A stretch of DNA of 64,000 bases from Gracilaria gracilis (GCA_030374805.1 JARGSG010000189.1:2170001-2234000); one strand, 5' to 3'; counted from the stretch's first letter, positions 47,221 through 58,185 are shown. Translations and numbers: made by a program. Notes: generated by a model from the letters alone, not told the origin.

Positions 47221-47924
47221 GATGACGATCGATATAGAAGTCGAACACGTAGAAGTCGAACACGTAGAAGTCGAAGTCGAACACGTCGGACTGCTCCTTT
47301 AGGAATGAATACTCACGGAACGTCTCGTAGACTCCGGCAGGTATCAAGAGATTCACTAAAGATACCCGAATGACCTTAATGTAATACGAAGGTAGAACAG
47401 GACATACAATGGGGAAGTTAATTTTTGTGCTCCTTGATCTGAACTCGAATTATCTTGCCTTCGACAAGAGGTTCTATCACTCGTGCAAGGATAAAGCTGC
47501 GAGCTGGAGAACATATCGAATGTACACAATAGTGGCTTCCCTGGACAAGATCATACAGTAGCCCCACTGATTGTCCCCATAGGGGATACTAAACCCCGTA
47601 AAGGGACCGGTGTGTTGGGCTGTGGTCCGATACACTCGGCAGTGCCGAGTCGGCACGAGTGCAAATCAGTCGATGCATTTCTTGCACACTATGCATTGCA
47701 ACAGCTCGAAGACTGATCAAGTTCGACTGAAGTCAGGTTTGCGCTTTGACTCGTTTCGGCTATAGAAGAACGTTTTCGACCGAATCAGTATGCCCGTTTG
47801 ACGATTCTTCTTACATAGAATATCAACGCACTTCTCAACTTGTATCAGAGATTTTGCATAAGAAAACTGTTGGGATTTGACGTATTGATCTCCGTCCATT
47901 TGGTTTGTCCTTCGAAGTCTGAAT
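47221..47924. promoter_or_regulatory. Divergent promoter region, bL35m and TMEM120 genes
   Basis: About 700 bases. Apart from the 15-base repeat next to bL35m, no coding or RNA signal is seen. Confidence 0.35.
47237..47287. repeat. 15-base tandem repeat GAAGTCGAACACGTA
   Basis: Two perfect units (47237, 47252) and a third, interrupted by a 6-base insertion, just upstream of the bL35m start codon and therefore in its leader or promoter. Confidence 0.85.
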
Positions 47925-49118
47925 ATGGTTGTCACTTCAGGCAGCTCTACTTCCGCAAACAGACTCGATTCTTCTACTTTGAACAACCTCAAAACGTCAC
48001 AAGATGATCTGGATCGAATGGCTGATTCGCTTCAGTCCAGTATGAAAGAGCTCCATAGTTTGCAGGATAGTTTCGAGACAGCCGTGAAGAAACAACAAAA
48101 AGCCCTTAAGTCGGCTTCAAAAGCATGTTCCGTGATGTCATCTCGTCGAAGAAGACGCGGCCGAGACACATGCGACGATGTCGGCAGTCGAAGCGCGCCA
48201 GGTGAGTCGAGTTCTTCTGAATCACAAGCGACTACGGCAGACGGGTTGGTAACCCTTGAGCAGTTTTCTGAAGAACTCCGCTCCGTTTCGAATCGGTTGC
48301 GTACCAGTCAACAACTCATGCCTGCAACTGGTGGGTTTTTCGTCGAATGTTTCCTGGGTTCAATCAATGTCCGTTTTGCTCGCAAGAAAGAGCGACTATC
48401 GTTCAAGAAAGAGTACGAAAAGCTCAAGCTGAAGTTAGCGCCTGTGTTCCTCATTGTCACGATAGTATGCTTGTTTTTCGAAGACTACCGATGGGTGCAC
48501 ATGATGCTTCAGCTGGCGCTCTCGTTTTACTACACAGCTCTTGCGATACGCGAAAACATTCTGCGTGTCAATGGCAGCAACTTGAGGGCCTGGTGGATCA
48601 TTCACCACTACTTTACGATGTTTCAAGGTGTTTTGCTCCTCACCTGGCCAAATGGAGCTTCCTACGCGCAATACCGACGAATGCTTCATCTTTACGGTAT
48701 ATACAATGCCATTCTCATGATCTTTCAGTATAGGTATCAGATGGCACGTTTATATACGCTCCGTTCTTTGGGCATGGCAAATGAAATGGATGTTGCAAGT
48801 TCAGACTCCACTCAGATTCACTGGAGCGAGACAATGACCTTACTTCTTCCTCTCATCGTAATCGGGCATTTCATGCAAGCCTTCCAGGCTATCTATCTAT
48901 TCTCTCTGTATCGTAAGTTCTCCAACGAGTTGCAAATCATGTTACTGAGTGCACTCTTTCTGGCTAATTTCATCGGCAACTTCACCACCACCGCCCAAGT
49001 CATGTTTGCCAAACGCGCTGACAGAAAGCAGAAGCCCCGGCAGCAAGCTCCTTCGTCTTCGTCGGCACACGCTTCTTCGTCATCGCATGTCACTTCGAAA
49101 GGTGACAAGGCTTCATAA
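47925..49118 (+). CDS. TMEM120-family membrane protein (TMPIT/TACAN)
   Basis: Encodes 397 residues. An N-terminal coiled coil (~15-70, DDLDRMADSLQSSMKELHSLQ) and a Ser-rich linker precede six hydrophobic segments from ~170 to 365. Family signatures include GGFFVECFLGSINVRF, LRVNGSNLRAWWIIHHYFTMFQGVLLLTWP (with the conserved His pair) and QYRYQMARLYTLRSLGMANEMD. TMEM120 proteins form dimers in the nuclear envelope or ER and have an ELO-like fold that binds coenzyme A. The animal protein was proposed as a mechanosensor, but a lipid-metabolic role is considered more likely. The C-terminus is basic and Ser-rich. Confidence 0.93.
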   Translation: MVVTSGSSTSANRLDSSTLNNLKTSQDDLDRMADSLQSSMKELHSLQDSFETAVKKQQKALKSASKACSVMSSRRRRRGRDTCDDVGSRSAPGESSSSESQATTADGLVTLEQFSEELRSVSNRLRTSQQLMPATGGFFVECFLGSINVRFARKKERLSFKKEYEKLKLKLAPVFLIVTIVCLFFEDYRWVHMMLQLALSFYYTALAIRENILRVNGSNLRAWWIIHHYFTMFQGVLLLTWPNGASYAQYRRMLHLYGIYNAILMIFQYRYQMARLYTLRSLGMANEMDVASSDSTQIHWSETMTLLLPLIVIGHFMQAFQAIYLFSLYRKFSNELQIMLLSALFLANFIGNFTTTAQVMFAKRADRKQKPRQQAPSSSSAHASSSSHVTSKGDKAS

Positions 49119-49756
49119 CATTCCTAAGCACTGCACGGCTTAAACAGATCATCTTCATCTGCATGGCAGTATTTCTCTAGAATGTTGCGCCCCTTATGGC
49201 TTCGAACATGGTAACAAAGAGAGGTCAGGCCTCACAACTGAGGTGACATCGAAAATGGCAGTTCCCCTCAGGTCTAACACACCTAACTTCAAGACGAAAG
49301 ACTTCCATTGCTCTCATCGCTCCATTAGAGATCCAAACCTTTTGTCTCAATCACAAGTGAAGCGCAAGTGTCAGTAAAGGAACTCGAATGTACAAAAAAT
49401 AGGTTCTAAAGCCAGAAAACAAGTTACGGTCGACGGTGTGCCTCGGCTAATGCTGGTTGTATTTGCTTTGAAATGTCTTGGAACAATACTGTCTGTTGAC
49501 GTTTCAAATACAGGGTAACCCGTTCAAGCACGGCTGCACCACGAAGAACGGTTCTGGAAACATGAACGGCTTGTGTCCAACCGCTCCTTTGGATACACCA
49601 CTTCAGACAGATAATATCTATCAAAGCAGGATTAATTTGGTCGTAGCTTGTCTCCACCGCCATGGGAAGCCCGCGAGAGGCACAATGGTCTCCAAAAATT
49701 ATCCCTCCTACGTTCGTCATGCAAATGGTGAGGTGAAGACTTGTGTAGAAAAACTG
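49119..49756. other. Intergenic with one doubtful small frame
   Basis: A minus-strand 98-codon frame starts with ATG at 49720 and ends at 49424 (MTNVGGIIFGDHCASRG..., INPALIDIICLKWCIQRSGW). It begins 37 bases after the BACK gene's stop. It has a protein-like composition but no known relative. Confidence 0.25.
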
Positions 49757-50650
49757 TCACTCTTCTTCAGAAAGCAGCGGAGTAGCGACAAGCTTCCATC
49801 CCCAGCAGGCAATGCCATCGAATGCACATCGCAGCCCAACCCAAAAACGCGAGCTATCAATCACCCAGACACGTATCGGACGCCCGCGACCTCTCCACAA
49901 ATCCCGCCATCGACCCAGCACGATAGTAGCTTCTGAATCAGCGTAGAACGTCAATGTGGCTCCCTCCCCAATGCAACAACGTCGATCAAACTCTATAAGA
50001 GTTCGGCATCCTGTCGGGTGAGTTCGAACCTCTTGAAGCATTTCATCGTGTCCAACGTGATATGGATGCATTGATTCGGCTACGATAGCACTTCCTCGAA
50101 TGGCTTCAGTGTTAGGGCGATACTTAGATTTGTTGAAATAGCTTTCACCGGCACGGGCAAGTGCATCATGCTTGTACTTTGATATCAGCTGACCCTCAGA
50201 CAACATTTGTAAAGGTTCCATATCTCGGACGAAAGTTTCGGTAGACACGGACAAGATACGCACCAATGGAAGAAGGCATTCAAGTGCATATTTCTCTCTA
50301 TCCTCAACCGCATTGGCTTGTTTCGCACTGTTCCCATCGCTACCATATGCCTCTGCGTAGGCTTTCACTGCATGCAGAACATCATCCTCTGAAACCATGA
50401 GGCAGTCTTGCGTTAGAACATGTTTAAGCACACGTGGCGGTTCTTTGAGTAGCTCAGGGTGTGTGAGGATTTTAGAAGTGTGCGTCTGGACGTACGAAAA
50501 CAAATCGCGGGCCCATCGTGAAGGAGGAGGGTTGTCTGGCAGCGCTCGCAGATGTTCTAGAATGTTGTTCGAATTGATTACCATTTGTGCCGGATGAGAT
50601 GCGTCGATTGCCCAGCCTTGACGGAGACCATCGCGGCGCATGATGGCCAT
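49757..50650 (-). CDS. BACK-domain protein with CUB-like C-terminal region, no BTB seen
   Basis: 297 residues from the ATG at 50650; in-frame sequence continues to 50686 without ATG, so an upstream exon is possible (AG just before). Residues ~45-115 resemble a BACK domain (RWARDLFSYVQTHTSKILTHPELL, then VLTQDCLMVSEDDVLHAVKAYAE), which normally follows BTB in adaptors of cullin-3 ubiquitin ligases. The C-terminal ~110 residues have the ESMHPYHVG ... IEFDRRCCIGEGATLTFY ... WGWKLVATPL pattern of the CUB-like fold found in several large ubiquitin ligases. If no BTB exon exists it cannot bind cullin-3 in the usual way. Confidence 0.5.
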   Translation of the reverse strand: MAIMRRDGLRQGWAIDASHPAQMVINSNNILEHLRALPDNPPPSRWARDLFSYVQTHTSKILTHPELLKEPPRVLKHVLTQDCLMVSEDDVLHAVKAYAEAYGSDGNSAKQANAVEDREKYALECLLPLVRILSVSTETFVRDMEPLQMLSEGQLISKYKHDALARAGESYFNKSKYRPNTEAIRGSAIVAESMHPYHVGHDEMLQEVRTHPTGCRTLIEFDRRCCIGEGATLTFYADSEATIVLGRWRDLWRGRGRPIRVWVIDSSRFWVGLRCAFDGIACWGWKLVATPLLSEEE

Positions 50651-51274
50651 GCTGTAGCTCTTTCCGTGCCCCGCCGGACCTGGCAATCCTCAGGATTGCC
50701 GCCCGACTCTTAGAGATGTGATGAGGAGGTTGTGTGTCGCTCTATCATACTGTATCCATACACACGGAGCTTTTTCTAGTGGATTGTAGCGGAAGTTGCA
50801 ACCGCGATGGTAAATTTAGAGGCAGATCAAAATATCTCCCTGACAGTTGCCACACAAGCCGCTACACGTAAGCTAGCTAGAGCTTTACATCTGTAAACCT
50901 TGTCCTTGGCACGTAACGTTATTGGCCGGTGGCTGGCTGATCTTCTTCGCATTTGCACCGCACAACGACACAGAAAGACGGTTTCCGACCTATGCTGTTG
51001 TTGCTAGTACATCAACAAGCTTATCTGCAACGAGGACGCGTCACTACTCCACAGACCGCCTTGCCTTCTCCAAGCATTTCAGCCGAAAATGTAGACAAGT
51101 TTGTCCTGTCCATAGCAATGTACGTATCAGCCTAACCTCTTTCGTGTATAGCCAGAAATGTAGCAACGCAGAGTGAAGACTTACACAGAGCTCAAATCCG
51201 TAAAAGAAACTTCGTGTTAATGCCGTAGAACGCACTGCCCTTCACTGCCCAAACCACCTCGAGTCATAGGAACA
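50651..51274. other. Intergenic, no gene seen
   Basis: Divergent gap between the BACK-domain gene and the decayed secreted-protein gene. I looked for a BTB exon on the minus strand and found none. Confidence 0.4.
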
Positions 51275-52376
51275 ATGATTCTTCCTCAAAATTTGCTTCT
51301 CAGCCTTTTCTCCTTCTGTTTGCTGTTCTTTAATGCCTTTCCTGCCTGTGTGGGACCCGTCCAGAATCTTTGCCAGCTCCCCCACATTCATCAGGTTTTA
51401 CGCCGGGCAGTCGGCTCTTCTCAAACAGCAAGTACGACGAAGACTCTTCACTTGACCACTCTTCCGATATTTGCATTCCGCCAAGGCCTCACCGGGGATC
51501 CCTGTTCATCAGATTCTGAGTGTGACGATGGAGAGCTTTGCGTCGACCTACCAAACCGTGCACAAGATCTATGCCTCTCGGAGCAAGCTGCAGTAGACTC
51601 GAACGGTACTGTTGTGAGGGATGAGAATTCTGACGGAAATGAAACAGTACACATTTCCACAGGAGAGAAATTGATTGGTGAATTATGTTCGTCGGAAGCT
51701 GATTGTGCAGTTTCTCCCTTCTGACTGACTGGCTCTCCAGGTGAACTCTCCAATTGTACCGAACAGATCGATTGCGTTTGCATATCTAGAAACCCTGCCT
51801 GCTTTGCAAACGCAGATTGCTTTGACAGGGAAAGCTGTGTGGGAGGGGAAACCATCAACTTTTGTTTTTCAGACGCTGCAGCTGGTGGAACAGCTGCTGA
51901 GATGGACGGCATTGAGAAAGATTCTTCGCCTTGCGCAGGAATTCTTCAAACGAGACCACAACCAACCAGAGCGGTATCAGTCCGGGAGTAAATGACCCCG
52001 GAAACGAGACTTCTATACCAGCGGATATGGATTCTACCTCTTCTGGTCCTGGTGAGTGTTAGAGCAATGCTGATTGTGAAGCTAATGAGGAGTGCACAGA
52101 GCGTGCTTGGTCTTCCTCTTGTGTTTCGAGGCAAATTGCACTGGGCAGTGAGAACACTTCCGTTAGTGTCTCCTCACATCACCTCTCAGAGTTAAGCAGA
52201 GAAGAACTGCTGTTCTCGACAAACACTCTCGTCCGAGTCTTGTGTGAGAAATCAGCAGCTGTGGAACACCTAGTCATATTGTTTAAGTAAAAGGGGAGAG
52301 CTATGACGAAGAGCACGTATTATGTGATAGTGAAATGTTCGAACGGATCACAGAAGTCAACAGTCCCAAGTATGCT
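51275..52376 (+). pseudogene. Decayed copy of the cysteine-rich secreted protein gene
   Basis: Starts with an intact signal peptide (MILPQNLLLSLFSFCLLFFNAFPA) and one good repeat (CSSDSECDDGELCVDLPNRAQDLCLS). At 51722-51724 a TGA stands where the intact copy at 55762 has Cys. The same frame then continues with CTEQIDCVCISRNPAC and CFANADC. A frameshift near 51950 and a TAG (near 52067) follow. The conserved end SVSVSSHHLSELSREELLFSTNTLVRVLCEKS and VNSPK is still recognisable, and similarity stops at about 52376, where the retroelement-like remnant begins. It is a paralogue broken by point changes and probably by insertion. Confidence 0.85.
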
Positions 52377-52771
52377 CCACTTCTTCTTTATTGTGGACAG
52401 CAGTTTTCTATTTGCCAAACTGTAGTAAAGCTCTAAATGAAGCTTTCCCTCTTCAGAAAGGTCTAGAATTTGTTTGGTTCCTGTCGTATCAAATTCTGTC
52501 GGGACGATTTTGTGGCTGGAGGTATATTTCTTGCGAGCTCTCGTCGTGATGAGGTTGTTAGCGGACATCGAAGAGCAACGTGCTCATAAGTCTTCTTCAC
52601 TCCCGTCCCGCATTCGCACCATTTTATCTTGTTGTCAAGAAACGACGCCACTGGAGGAAGCTCGGGCACGTGTTCTGAGTAGAATTGTGCCAGTAAGTAT
52701 GCTCTACAAAAGGTCGTGAATTCAAATTCTGAAGCAATGGTCTCCACTTCTCTTGCTGCTGGGTACAGCAA
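52320..52771 (-). mobile_element. Remnant B of the retroelement-like family, 3' end in the pseudogene
   Basis: On the minus strand it reads YLLAQFYSEHVPELPPVASFL, then CECGTGVKKTYEHVALRCPLTTSSRREL. After a frameshift comes a continuation that ends with AATAAAGAAGAAG at about 52377-52390. The Cys/His motif (CxC, H, C) is complete. The 3' end abuts the decayed secreted-protein gene precisely where its similarity to the intact copy ends, consistent with an insertion. Confidence 0.65.
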
Positions 52772-53298
52772 TAGATTCGGGGAAGTACTTCTTTCTTTTG
52801 CTATTTATGTCGGCCTGTAACTAGGCAGACAGGAACGAGAACTGCAGTTTTTTCGTGACCGAAGTTTAATGAATATGTTGATTTCTCGTTCTCTTCTTCT
52901 TGGTCTTGTTTTCATCGTTTCACTATTAGAAATGATTCATTATCACAATGTGATGTCATGTTTCCTATACGACGTCGGTTCGTTTCTACTCTATCAAAAT
53001 AGAACGTGAGTACTGTATTATCATACCCAGCTCGGATCGGGTGTCTCTGGGACCTAACCTGGTCCACAATTATTCTCTAATTAAAAAGTGTAATTACCTT
53101 CCTTGTATCCAGCTTGGAATTGATCTGCTCTTTTCACCGTATGAGTACATGATCTTCTTTATTTTGTAAGAAACTTATGCATATTCGCTCGTATTGCGTG
53201 GGATCTCTAACAATATTTAATGCTTTCTCTTAGAATACAACCGCTTGCTGCATTATAACAGAAACCAAGGCTTGACGTCTTAATCTATAACAATAATT

Positions 53299-53874
53299 GT
53301 GACGGTCGCTCTAGTGAGTGGTTCTCGACATTGCAGCTGCGATGGACACTCTCGACGCGACAATGTTTGTATGAAGTCATACATTTTTTCCTATTGCTGC
53401 AACGGACGTATATCTTTAAAGATCTCGCCCGCGCGTCAAGCTGAATTCCCAGTGGACTTCAACGACGTCAAAGCTCAGTTGAAGCAGAAAGGAAGGAGTA
53501 AGTTGCTCTTCGCAATGGACGATAACGGGGGACAGGGGAACATACGGCTGTCGGAAGTCGCACTAGCGCAATTCGCCACTACACACGTTCCAACGCTGCA
53601 TCCGGTTAGCTCATACCTTAACGGAAAAGTTATGCGTCCTGAATGTAAAACGGCAGCGAAGAAAGACGTGGAACACGTTCTTTTCAGGTGCGCTCTTACC
53701 AACGCGGCTCGACGCGCTGTTTTACCGACGGCTAGAGAAAGAAAAGATAAGTCGTTGTTAGATATGATCAAAGAATGGCCGTTACGGTTTTTGGCCTTTT
53801 TTAAGACCATAATGGAGAAGAAGAAGGACGTATATTTGCTTTTTTGCATAAATATATTTAGGAATACGCTTTGA
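53299..53874 (+). mobile_element. Remnant C of the retroelement-like family, longest open frame
   Basis: A 191-codon frame without a proper ATG. It contains VALAQFATTHVPTLHPVSSYLNGKV, then ECKTAAKKDVEHVLFRCALTNAARRAVLPTARERKDKSLLDMI, and ends FFKTIMEKKKDVYLL. The first Cys of the zinc motif is lost. Upstream part ARQAEFPVDFNDVKAQLKQKGRSKLL is probably also element-derived. Same family as A, B and D. Confidence 0.65.
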
Positions 53875-55761
53875 TAATAACTGTATATAAAGAGGATGCC
53901 GATTTAGACCCGCTTTCCCCCCAGAAGATTTCGGACACAAATCGATCCGCTCCTGATCCTGACCCTACAGTTAGAAGTTCTGCTTTGTTCCTCGCTCTGT
54001 TCCTCCGTCGCTGTCCAATCATTCATATACATATCTGCAGTCGAGTTCTGTTCACTGAACTATAAGTAGTTTTGCAAAGAAGACATTGGATCTCTGAAGT
54101 GTGCTCCTCAGGTCCTCCTACTCCGAGAGAATTTCGTGGTTGTGATATAGTTTGTTCTGAAAGTGTTTCAGTTTAGTGCTTGTATAAACACCACTTCAGG
54201 TCGAATGCATAATCTTGTGAAATGAAAGGATGAGAAACGGCAGAAATATGTAGAAAAATGTATTTGCCGAATAAGAGGGATTGAAATCAGAGTCTGTAAC
54301 CAGACCTGGTAACGAGTGCAACAGTGCCAGAATATCCTTCAGAATATAAACAGAGATGCGTTTCTCACCATACGAAATCCATGGTTCTTGCAGGTTCGAT
54401 CTCCTTCTCGCTCCCTTACGTCCTTTTCGGAGGTTAAGGTTAAACCACTGTAACACCTGTAAAAGCGATGTAGAGAGAGAGAACCATCGTAGTTACCCTG
54501 GGTAGAACCACTAAAAGAGCATTAAAGGGATTCTGTAGAATGGAGACCATAAAATAATGATCACAGAATGAAAGGTTTCTCCAAATATGTGCCATGCTTA
54601 TACTGCAACTACAGGTCCTTACAAGGTTTCTAGTAGAAACTCTCTACTCGAAAAAAGAGAGAAAAGAGCAGTACGGCATGAATTGTCAGTGTAACTTTCC
54701 CTTGTCTCTCGATGTTCTCAGTTTCGAGTCACACACTGAAAACCAGACTCTGTCGGGGGCGACTGTTCCCTTTACTCGGGCAATAATGAAATTGTCCCTA
54801 TTAAAACATGAAAACCATTACTCGGGCCTAACGTGGCGCTGCAAATTTGATGAATGGGCGCAGACAGTGTGCAAGACAGGTTGTCGCCGGGTTCGAAGAT
54901 ATCCAAGGGTGCCACGTCGTCCTGTGCACCGAAACCTTCGCGCGTACAAATGCTGTGTATTTGTGAGGAGACGAACGTTGGAACTCATAAGAACTCATGA
55001 GCACGACCTTGTCTTGGTGTTTGTTTATTTTTAAAGGCGTGTCTGCGCCACGGACTCGGCAGTGATGTACAAAAGACTTGAGTCCCGCTTTTGACTGCTC
55101 TACACGTTCAGGAGGGAATCGTAGATTGCTGTGAAGCTCCGTTCCTAGAGTATCCAAATCACAGCAACGACGGCGTGAAGCGGCGACATGGAAGGGCTTG
55201 TGTTTGTTCTATGATGGAACATGAAATACCTTCCAGCACAAACGGTTTCGGCTCATTGTCATCCATGATGGGAGGAACCTCAGGGATTTTGCAGTCGGTG
55301 TGGGTGACGAAGGGGGATTCGTAAGGCAGCATAAGCGCATCTACAGAGTTTTGACTGGTTTTGAACGAACCAATGACAAGCGAGTTCGTCCTGTACCGCA
55401 ACTAGAAAAGGAATGGTACGACCAATGAGGACACGTTGCGCGCCGGTTTACACCGCATCGCCTCGTTGCGCAGCGCGCTGTTTGTCCTACCATGACCAAG
55501 CAACGTTAGAGCGATCAGGCGCCAACACGCTGTAGGATCTCCTTACCGCCGCCGCGTTGCTAAAGCTTCTTCACCCTGACTTTCGACCCCGACGTCATGT
55601 GCTCTTCCTGTGATATTGCGTCGACAGGAGCGGCAACAAAATCCCTCCAGATACTTATTCTATCCAACGCCTTCGTGATTCGCTCAGTGTAACGATTCAA
55701 CCCCACCTCTGTTAGTTCATCCTCTTACGTTCCGCCGAGAACACGGCTCTCCTTCTCGAGA
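53875..55761. other. Gene-poor stretch with a candidate spliced frame
   Basis: A minus-strand pair of segments, 55332-55230 and 55144-54828, joins in frame across an 85-base intron (GTATTT to CTCTAG). It gives ~139 residues beginning MLPYESPFVTHTDCKIPEVPPIMDD. The first exon looks protein-like, the second less so; no family is recognised. Otherwise nothing clear. Confidence 0.3.
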
Positions 55762-57501
55762 ATGACGTTGTTCCGTGTTTTGACGTTGCTTTCGCTTTGT
55801 CTCTTGCTCACATCTCTGGATGCGGCTCCGTACTTCAGATTCTCTGCTGCTCGTCTTGGACATCCGCATCATGATCCTCATGGTTGGAAACAAACTCTAG
55901 CCACCCATCACTCCCATTTCAGCGCTCAACCCGTATTATCTCACGTGACTCGTTTGTTTGCGAACCGTAACAATTTTCGAGATAATGGTCTCCAAGCAAC
56001 TCTTCCTAACATCGCTGATCATCAAGGTCTTGTCGGCGAGCAATGCTCATCAGATGCCGACTGCCAAGACCCTCGTCAGTGCATCACTATCGAGAGCGGT
56101 GGGGCTGTCTCTTGCACAACCGATTCTATCTTTTGTGTCTGTTTTTCCCCGAGTTTGACATGTTCATCAGAAGAGGATTGTGATTCTGGAGAACTTTGTT
56201 TGGAAGTACCAAACAGTGCTGATACTCTGTGTGTTTCTGGCGGCGCTATCGCCGGCGTTAACGTTTCCGTTACGGACACTGGCTCTGGTACTGTGTCATT
56301 AGGAAGTGAGGATTCTCCTTTAGCTGATGGTTTGAATGGAGTCCAGTGTTCATCTGACAGCGACTGTTCGGGTTCTCGTGCATGTCTCACTTTGTCTGGC
56401 ACCGAGTCAGTACCCTGTTCAGGACAGGAAAACTGCGTGTGTCTCGTTGGCGATCCAACTTGTTCTTCAAATTCTGACTGTGAGACTGGCGAGTTCTGCC
56501 AACCTCTGGATGAAGAATCGTCTGTCAGCATCTGTTTAGCCGCGTTCCTGGTACCGGGAGCTCAAGCTGCTAGTGAGAATACGACTACGACTTCCATCGA
56601 AAATGTTGAACCCATACCGAGCGATGATGTGGTTGTGATTACCGCTGGAACAGATGAGATTGGGCCAAGTGAAGAGAAGCTCAACTTCGAGAGTTGTCAG
56701 TCTAGCGATGAATGTGCTGGAACACGTGTCTGCTCACTTTTAGGTTCTCTTGAAGAATGCTCCGGACAGCCTGATTGCAGGTGTATACCCAGTGAATCTT
56801 CGCTTTGCACGTCTGACGATGAGTGTGACGAAGGTGAAATTTGTAAGCCCCTTGACTCTAATAGTATATGTGTTTCGAGCAATGCCCCCTTGGTTGGAGG
56901 TACGGGCTCGGGCATGTCAACCGAAGAGCCGGAGCTGACAACCGATGAGCTGGAACTGACAACTGATGAACTAGAGCTTGCAACTGACGAACCTACGGCT
57001 ACTGATGAGGTCTCTGAAGGCTTGACCACTGCGGAAGTGGTTCCTTCATCGACTCCAGCCATTGACGGGTGTCAAACTAATAGCGATTGTGCAGATGGTG
57101 AATTCTGCGAGGAAGCCGATGGGCTTCTCGTCTGTGAGCCTATTTCGACCGCCGAGCCGGAAGTCTCTGTATGCATATCGTCACATCATCTGGCCCGCTT
57201 AAGCCAAGAGGAACTCTTGTATTCAACTCATAGAGTTGCTCGGGTTTTGTGTGATGAAAACAGCAGTTGTGCTACTCCTGGCCATATTATCAAGTACAAG
57301 GGTGTCGCTATGATGATGAGCAGCTACTGTGATGTGGTGGGGTGCACCAGTAAGATTGATACAGTAAATAGCCCTAAGTACTACCCAGGGAAGGTTGTGG
57401 AATCGAACTCCGAAGGCTTGGAGTTTACAGCTCACGCAGCTCGATATAAGACGAAGCTAGAAGAAAGGATGTTGTCCATAGCTGTCCGAGCGGGCCTCTG
57501 A
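55762..57501 (+). CDS. Cysteine-rich secreted protein with disulfide-knot-like repeats
   Basis: Encodes 579 residues with a clear signal peptide (FRVLTLLSLCLLLTSLDAA) and no membrane helix afterwards. It has about seven repeats of a C-S-S-D-x-D-C ... G-E-x-C pattern (e.g. CSSDADCQDPRQC, CSSEEDCDSGELC, CSSNSDCETGEFC, CTSDDECDEGEIC, CQTNSDCADGEFC), each followed by one or two more Cys, like small dickkopf- or colipase-type disulfide units. Between the fourth and last units lies a Thr/Glu-rich linker with 8-residue TTDELEL repeats (~395-420). A conserved C-terminal domain (CISSHHLARLSQEELLYSTHRVARVLCDE ... YCDVVGCTSKI) follows. It is probably an extracellular or cell-wall protein of unknown role. 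A decayed relative lies at 51275. Confidence 0.8.
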   Translation: MTLFRVLTLLSLCLLLTSLDAAPYFRFSAARLGHPHHDPHGWKQTLATHHSHFSAQPVLSHVTRLFANRNNFRDNGLQATLPNIADHQGLVGEQCSSDADCQDPRQCITIESGGAVSCTTDSIFCVCFSPSLTCSSEEDCDSGELCLEVPNSADTLCVSGGAIAGVNVSVTDTGSGTVSLGSEDSPLADGLNGVQCSSDSDCSGSRACLTLSGTESVPCSGQENCVCLVGDPTCSSNSDCETGEFCQPLDEESSVSICLAAFLVPGAQAASENTTTTSIENVEPIPSDDVVVITAGTDEIGPSEEKLNFESCQSSDECAGTRVCSLLGSLEECSGQPDCRCIPSESSLCTSDDECDEGEICKPLDSNSICVSSNAPLVGGTGSGMSTEEPELTTDELELTTDELELATDEPTATDEVSEGLTTAEVVPSSTPAIDGCQTNSDCADGEFCEEADGLLVCEPISTAEPEVSVCISSHHLARLSQEELLYSTHRVARVLCDENSSCATPGHIIKYKGVAMMMSSYCDVVGCTSKIDTVNSPKYYPGKVVESNSEGLEFTAHAARYKTKLEERMLSIAVRAGL

Positions 57502-58185
57502 GAATTGAAAGCTGTTCACCTCTCCTTTTCTCTCTTTCTCACTCATTGGCAAACGCATATATGATACTCGTGGCGTCGGGGACTCGCTAAGTAGAAGGTT
57601 ACCCCCTAACAACCAACAACGCTTCCCTGTATACCGTAATCACCAACTATCTTCGAATAAATCAGTCATGTTGAGCTCATTGAACCCCTGCGTAACATGC
57701 AGAATACAGTGTATTAAGCCATGAAGTTGTGGGAGGGAGGAACAAACGCCTTGACACAATGCCTTTTGGACGTCTCAACACGTGATAAGGATCAATGTCA
57801 TCAAGAACACCTGGTGGTAACTTATTTGCACACCAATCTCCCTCCCACAACGTTCGATCCAAGAGGATGCAAACGGGAAGTGAGTGCTACACAGAGCTGT
57901 GACATCGTTTCGCTTCCCACGATTACTGTACCCTGTATCCTCTTCGTTTTCTTCTCGTTTGGGCTCTGTGTTGGGGAATATGCAGAGACACACAATATTG
58001 TTAACAATAATACCGGAGCGAAATGAGAACGCGAACGGATCTCGTATCCCTTGGGCCTTGCTGCTATGACGCCTTCCTTTTGAAAACATAGCCGCTAAAC
58101 TAGAGATCTAAAGCCGCGCTACGCACAGTAGGTATTGTAAGAAAGCAGTAGGCCTCTTGATTGCCTTCGCATGATATTCTAATCA
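57502..58185. other. Intergenic, no gene seen
   Basis: Downstream of the cysteine-rich gene; only short frames. Confidence 0.4.

Noticed and set aside
47068-47373. Plus-strand Ser/Arg-repeat frame resembling an SR splicing protein
   Set aside because: The RSRTRR pattern comes from the 15-base tandem repeat and the antisense of bL35m.
51722-51724. TGA as selenocysteine replacing Cys in the secreted-protein copy
   Set aside because: The same gene copy has a frameshift and a TAG further on, so simple decay explains it.
54392-54403. B-box-like GGTTCGATCTCC suggesting a tRNA
   Set aside because: No A box and no stems could be formed around it.
54594-55034. 146-codon plus-strand frame
   Set aside because: Its composition is irregular and Cys/Arg-rich without homology, and the first codons look non-coding.
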